Shown in pieces: positions 60,050 to 64,000 of a stretch of DNA of 64,000 nucleotides. This DNA comes from Hirsutella rhossiliensis (lineage: Eukaryota; Ascomycota; Sordariomycetes; Hypocreales; Ophiocordycipitaceae). Within the stretch, counting starts at the first letter, position 1. Each line of letters opens with the position of its first letter. Both the position numbers and the translations under genes were made by a program. The DNA lies in NCBI RefSeq assembly GCF_020360975.1, contig NW_025408670.1, positions 248,001-312,000 on the forward strand, read 5' to 3'. Below the pieces are notes generated by a model. That model had not been told where the DNA came from. It saw nothing but the letters and a program-made list of their open reading frames with translations, and ran no database searches.

Positions 60050-60973
60050 ATGATGTCCACGAATATAGCGCCCTCCGTGACACCGACGCTGCCATGGGTC
60101 CGCGACCGACGCGAGCTACCTGCCCCTCTCCCGACCAGAGCTCAGATAGAATCTGCGACGACGGAGTTCCCAAGCATTTTCGATGCGAGCGCTCGGCGCA
60201 CCGTCCTGGTCGGGGGGCTGTTTGTTGTGAAATACGGCCCAGCTGTTTTCGAAAACGAGGGACACGCCTTATTGCGGGTCGAAAGTTATCCGGATATTCC
60301 AAGCCCGCGCCTCTATGCAATGTACCGGGAGGAGGAAAATCTATACATCATCATGGAATTTGTTCAAGGCCAACGACTGAGCGACGTATGGCCGTGTTTG
60401 TCTGAGGATCAAAAGGTGCACATTGCCGGCCAGCTTAGGCGAGCCCAGGAAAGCCTACGGTCTATCCCTTCACCTGGTTATTACGGAGGTGTCTTTGGTG
60501 GGCCGCTACCCCACCGATACTTCTTCTCCGCGGATCATAATCCTAGAATCACCGGACCGTTTTATGCAGAGGAGGATCTCTGCCACGCGCTTGTTTTGCG
60601 GTCGAGGGAGAATTGGAATACCTGGGGTCGACGAAGCTGGATGACTGACTTTTTTGCTCGCCATCTGTCGAGGGCTTTAAGTGGCCACCGGAGTGTTTTC
60701 ACGCACTCTGATTTCCAACGTAAGAATATTCTCATTGCAGAGGAGGAGTCCTCATCTGTAACACCCGGATTTATCGAGAAGAAAACTTTCCGAGTAACAG
60801 CAATCCTGGATTGGGAATCTGCGGGATGGTATCCTACTTACTGGGGCTTCGCGCTGTGCTTTGCGTATTTCGACTGGTCTGACGACTGGCCCGAAAAGGT
60901 CGAGATGATTCTGGATCCGTATGTCAATGAGTCCGCACTTATGAGATTGCTCGGGCAAGACCTGGACGCGTAG
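60050..60973 (+). CDS. APH-family (aminoglycoside phosphotransferase-like) kinase
   Basis: Protein-kinase-fold small-molecule or protein kinase, substrate unknown; this family is greatly expanded in filamentous fungi. Single exon, 307 aa (or 306 from the next codon, also ATG). VVKYGP provides the ATP-site Lys, LYIIMEFVQGQRLSDVWP is the hinge, THSDFQRKN gives the catalytic Asp221 and Asn, and AILDWESAGWYPTYWGF carries the metal-binding Asp in place of DFG. All catalytic residues are present. The N-terminus is short, and there is no signal peptide. Confidence 0.88.
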   Translation: MMSTNIAPSVTPTLPWVRDRRELPAPLPTRAQIESATTEFPSIFDASARRTVLVGGLFVVKYGPAVFENEGHALLRVESYPDIPSPRLYAMYREEENLYIIMEFVQGQRLSDVWPCLSEDQKVHIAGQLRRAQESLRSIPSPGYYGGVFGGPLPHRYFFSADHNPRITGPFYAEEDLCHALVLRSRENWNTWGRRSWMTDFFARHLSRALSGHRSVFTHSDFQRKNILIAEEESSSVTPGFIEKKTFRVTAILDWESAGWYPTYWGFALCFAYFDWSDDWPEKVEMILDPYVNESALMRLLGQDLDA

Positions 60974-61495
60974 CTTCGGTAGACATTTGCACAGGATTTC
61001 TGCAACGAATTCAAGTCTACAGATAAAACAAACAACTTCTTACACGCCATGGAAGACTTTGATCCCACACGCTTGGGCTGAACATCGTGATCCGTATAGG
61101 ACAAATGTGGCCTGATACACTTAGTAATAGTGCGGAAGCGCCACTGCTTCAAGTTTTCGCTCGTTCCGTCACTTGTTGCCAACTAGCAGAGCAAGTTTCA
61201 TGGCAAAATTGTTGCTATATGATAGGCAATTATAAATACAAAAGCATAGAAAGCTCGTAGCAAAAGACAGCAAAAATAAAATACCCTGGCTGGAAATACT
61301 ACTTCGTAGCAAGACTTGGTCTAGCAGATATCATGAAAATAACTAGAATTTTCACTGGGGTCCATAAGATCACAACTGATGATTATAATAGCATTCCTCA
61401 GTCCCAATATAATTCTGATCTGAAGTTCTCGGGAACGAGCAGTCCCAAGATACAAAAGGGCCCACCACATACGTAAGACTTAATAGGATAAGAAG
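60974..61495. other. intergenic, AT-rich
   Basis: Convergent 3' spacer; AT-rich in its second half, no gene seen. Confidence 0.6.
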
Positions 61496-61978
61496 TTATG
61501 TCTTTTGCACAATCAGACCTTTGCTCCTTAAAACTGGTATGGCTTGCTGCTCCGTCCATTCCGTACACTTCATAAGAGGCTGGCGAGGCTCTCCGGCTTT
61601 ATAAAAAGTCAGGGGTTCCCACAATTTGACCGGTTCTGTTCTCATAGTTTTGGCATTAAATGCCTTTTGTTTTGGTGGGGGTGGTACTGCCTTCAAGATT
61701 TTGTCGAATTCTTTGCGATATATCGAAGACTCAACATAGCCGATTAGCTCTTTAGAATTAAGACTCTCGGACCTATTAGGATTGCAATATGGCTTCGATT
61801 CGTAATACATTCCGGTGACAATGTCTCCTATGACATGATGTTTTGTGCCCGAGCCCGGTCCTTCTGCGCTCGTTTCGACAAATATAACTGTATGGAACCG
61901 TGGGCTTGGCATGTCGGGATCTTGCATAGCCAAATTGAACTTGAGCTTGAATACTCGAAACCACTGAGTATCTGCCAT
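61496..61978 (-). CDS. conserved fungal hypothetical protein, 160 aa
   Basis: Single exon starting at ATG 61978. It reads as a compact soluble protein: RFHTVIFVET, GSGTKHHVIGDIVTGMYYES, KELIGYVESSIY, a proline-rich VPPPPKQKAFNAKTMRTEPV, then PLMKCTEWTEQQAIPVL. It resembles a widespread unnamed ascomycete family rather than random ORF noise, but I know no function. An earlier TTG three codons upstream is not needed. Confidence 0.75.
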   Translation of the reverse strand: MADTQWFRVFKLKFNLAMQDPDMPSPRFHTVIFVETSAEGPGSGTKHHVIGDIVTGMYYESKPYCNPNRSESLNSKELIGYVESSIYRKEFDKILKAVPPPPKQKAFNAKTMRTEPVKLWEPLTFYKAGEPRQPLMKCTEWTEQQAIPVLRSKGLIVQKT

Positions 61979-62470
61979 CTCGCACAAAGATTCAATGATT
62001 TAGCAGACAAAAGTTAGCAGAGTGAAGAGTAAAAAGAGACAAACGTAGGTAGAAGCCTGATGAGGTGGGCAGCCTCATACATATGCTGGAGCCCCGAGCG
62101 GCAAGGACGCAGGGGAGGATATCTAACATCTACATCTCGCAATTAGAAAATCTCAAGAAAAGACGACTGATTACCCCTAGCCCGGTTTCTAACCGCCGAC
62201 TGCAGTCGCATTGGGGGCTTTAAAAACCGGGTTGTGGGCGCATCTTATGCATGTAAAAGCAAACACACGCTGCTGGCCCGCGGCATTAGTGGACACTAAA
62301 TTGAGCCAGATCTCCCGCGTCAGCCCTCGCGTCCGCGGGGCACTCACTAGTTCCCACTGCGCCTAGATCTGCCTTCTCCAGTGTGACCATTGCCTCCCGC
62401 GATTTCTCTCTGCAAATTCCCGACGACTCCATCGCCCCCGCCGACCAAGTCCAAAGACAGCCAAGGCAGC
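61979..62470. other. intergenic, presumed promoter of the 160-aa gene
   Basis: Contains a perfect 12-bp palindrome CGACTGCAGTCG near 62199 and a CCCGGTTT / AAACCGGG inverted pair around it. No gene seen. Confidence 0.55.
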
Positions 62471-64000
62471 CTAAGTTCGGAGAACCTTCAAGGTTGCCTC
62501 CAAGCTCTGGGTTTCACGCTCCAACGTTTGCCTCTGCTCCTTGGACTCTTCGTCCTCGCCTGCAATCATCTCCAACTGATCCGAGTCAAGACCCATGACA
62601 AACTCGGGGCTGAAGACGGCGATCGGGCTTTCAGCACCATCGAGAAGGAAGTGTGAGACGACTTGTTGGCAGAGTACGTCGACGAAGCGCTTGCGTGCAA
62701 GCTTGTAGTAGCTGGCCAGCGTGTCGAGAATGTCCTCACAGACCTGATCTGCGTTCTTCTTGCAAATGAGGTGCCTCTTGAGCTCGCTAACCTCAACGTA
62801 GTGGCCACTGAAGCCGCTATGCTTCTCGACCTTTTGAAGCAAAGGTTGGTACAGTCGTTCAGCACGTTTGCTCTGCAAAGGGTTGCCAAAGTAATGATTG
62901 AACGTGCTGGGTCTTCCGCCCCGCTCAATGGATAGAAGAAACCGCGTGTGGTCCATGGCTTTTTTGTACCTTTCCCGCAGTTTCTCGACGAGGACATTTG
63001 CCCAAAGCTGGTCCTTGACTTGCTCGTCAGGGCAAAGATAGGCAATGAGCTGGAATATAAAGTCATGGACAATTACAATGGCATTGCTGGCGTGCGAAGT
63101 TGCGAGCAGCTCCCATTTCTCCGATTGCTGTTCAAAGACCGTGGAGAGAACAGTTCCCCCGTACTAAGAACTATTAGTTAAGTCGTTCGAGGCGAACCGC
63201 ATGTATGCATAGGAGGAAAGGAAGCAGAAGAGGAAGAAGGCCAAAAACTGCAAATAGAAAACAAATCGACAGTTGTAGCGTCGGGGAAACTTAGCCATGA
63301 TGGGATAGACTTACTGTTCCAAGCTCGGGACCCCGGCTAGACTGATATGCATTCCGAATGCATTCCATGATGGGAGTTTTCCAAGGCTCGGGGCAGCCGT
63401 ATGGCTCAGCTGAGATGATGTCGCTAAGTTCGTGACAATCCCAAAGTCGTAAGTGTTTATCCTCGTCATTAGAATCGCTCGAGTCACCTCGAAACAAAGC
63501 TTCACCTTCGTTTTTCTCCACCTTGCCAAAGTGCTGTCGATGGCCACGGCTCCAGAAAACATCAGAGAAATCCTCGTTTAGCTTGGTGACTCTCGTGATG
63601 AGCTTCAGCTCTGGGTGCGTCTTGAAGATTCGTTCCCCGGCATAGTAACCGTTGAGCGCCGCTTGGCTCACTGCTTGAAATCGACCTGCCAGCTTTCCCA
63701 GGTACTGGCGCTGCGAGTTTTGGTCCGCCCGAGCAGGCCCCTTGGTCTCGAGGTCTGCCTTGCACTTCCGTAGGCGCTCTTTAATCTCGCCCTTGACGTG
63801 CGGAAGTTCGTCCTTGGAGACTTTCATCAGAAGGCGGCGAAGACGCTCCTTTAGGGCCGCAATGCCGCAACGATCACCGACGTTGGTCCATGGCGGAGCC
63901 ATAAAAAATGCCCTTTCGACCTTAACGCGCTGGGCGAGGGTGGACGTCTTGTCATCTGCGCTGCGGTTTTTGACGACGTAGTAGCCGAGCTTTAGCTTGC
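62471..64000 (-). CDS. dynamin-like GTPase, C-terminal part (5' end beyond the window)
   Basis: Large GTPase of the dynamin / Mx-like group that remodels membranes. Exons in view are beyond 64000 to 63315 and 63163-62471, with a 151-nt intron GTAAGT..TTCTTAG with a CTAAC branch. The part present starts in the middle/stalk domain (LKLGYYVVKNRSADD, APPWTNVGDRCGIAALKERL), continues through CRKSQ-like stalk helices to SRGPELGT-YGGTVLSTVFEQQ across the intron, and ends with the GTPase effector domain (FVDVLCQQVVSHFLLDG, then EESKEQRQTLERETQSL). The GTPase domain is off the right edge, so its motifs cannot be checked. Confidence 0.9.

Noticed and set aside
1..64000. CRISPR arrays, rRNA genes, bacterial insertion sequences
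   Set aside because: No spaced direct repeats, no rRNA-like segments and no bacterial transposase frames were seen; the genome is eukaryotic.

Overview
The window is nuclear DNA of a filamentous ascomycete, most likely a Sordariomycete and plausibly Hypocreales (inferred from gene content, not tested by search). The evidence is short GT..AG introns of about 40-90 nt, often with a CTGAC/CTAAC-like branch site, GC-rich third codon positions, and families such as a hydrophobin, a LaeA-like methyltransferase, DUF7924 and TEN1. No bacterial operons, rRNA, tRNA or CRISPR were seen.

The left part (1-26.6 kb) is gene-poor. It holds a small secreted deuterolysin-propeptide-like protein, a hydrophobin, a secreted epoxide hydrolase broken by one frameshift, a 399-bp hAT-like MITE just upstream of that hydrolase, and one large intact gene: a complete nitric-oxide-synthase-type flavohaem protein of 1043 aa encoded by three exons (15146-18396, minus strand). 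The NOS gene lies among AT-rich spacers and unidentifiable decayed reading frames, some of which carry stops or frame breaks.

The right part (26.7-64 kb) is denser and mostly housekeeping. In order it contains a TMEM16 scramblase, a wrecked FAD oxidoreductase, a leukotriene-A4-hydrolase-type aminopeptidase, a DUF952 protein, the telomere-capping subunit TEN1, a small conserved unknown, a kinesin-3, a LaeA-like methyltransferase, a cupin (DUF985), mitochondrial OMA1, an orphan Cys-rich ORF, a soluble cytochrome b5, a DUF7924 protein, a PLP-dependent decarboxylase, a small DUF2462 protein, an APH-like kinase, a conserved unknown, and the 3' part of a dynamin-like GTPase that leaves the window at 64000.

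The most notable items are the fungal NOS, with haem Cys, substrate Glu, zinc CX4C and a full reductase half all recognisable; the TMEM16 with Gln at one of the five expected calcium-ligand positions; the standalone propeptide-like secreted protein; and the MITE next to the broken epoxide hydrolase. Exon borders are reading-frame-consistent predictions made by eye, without RNA data.
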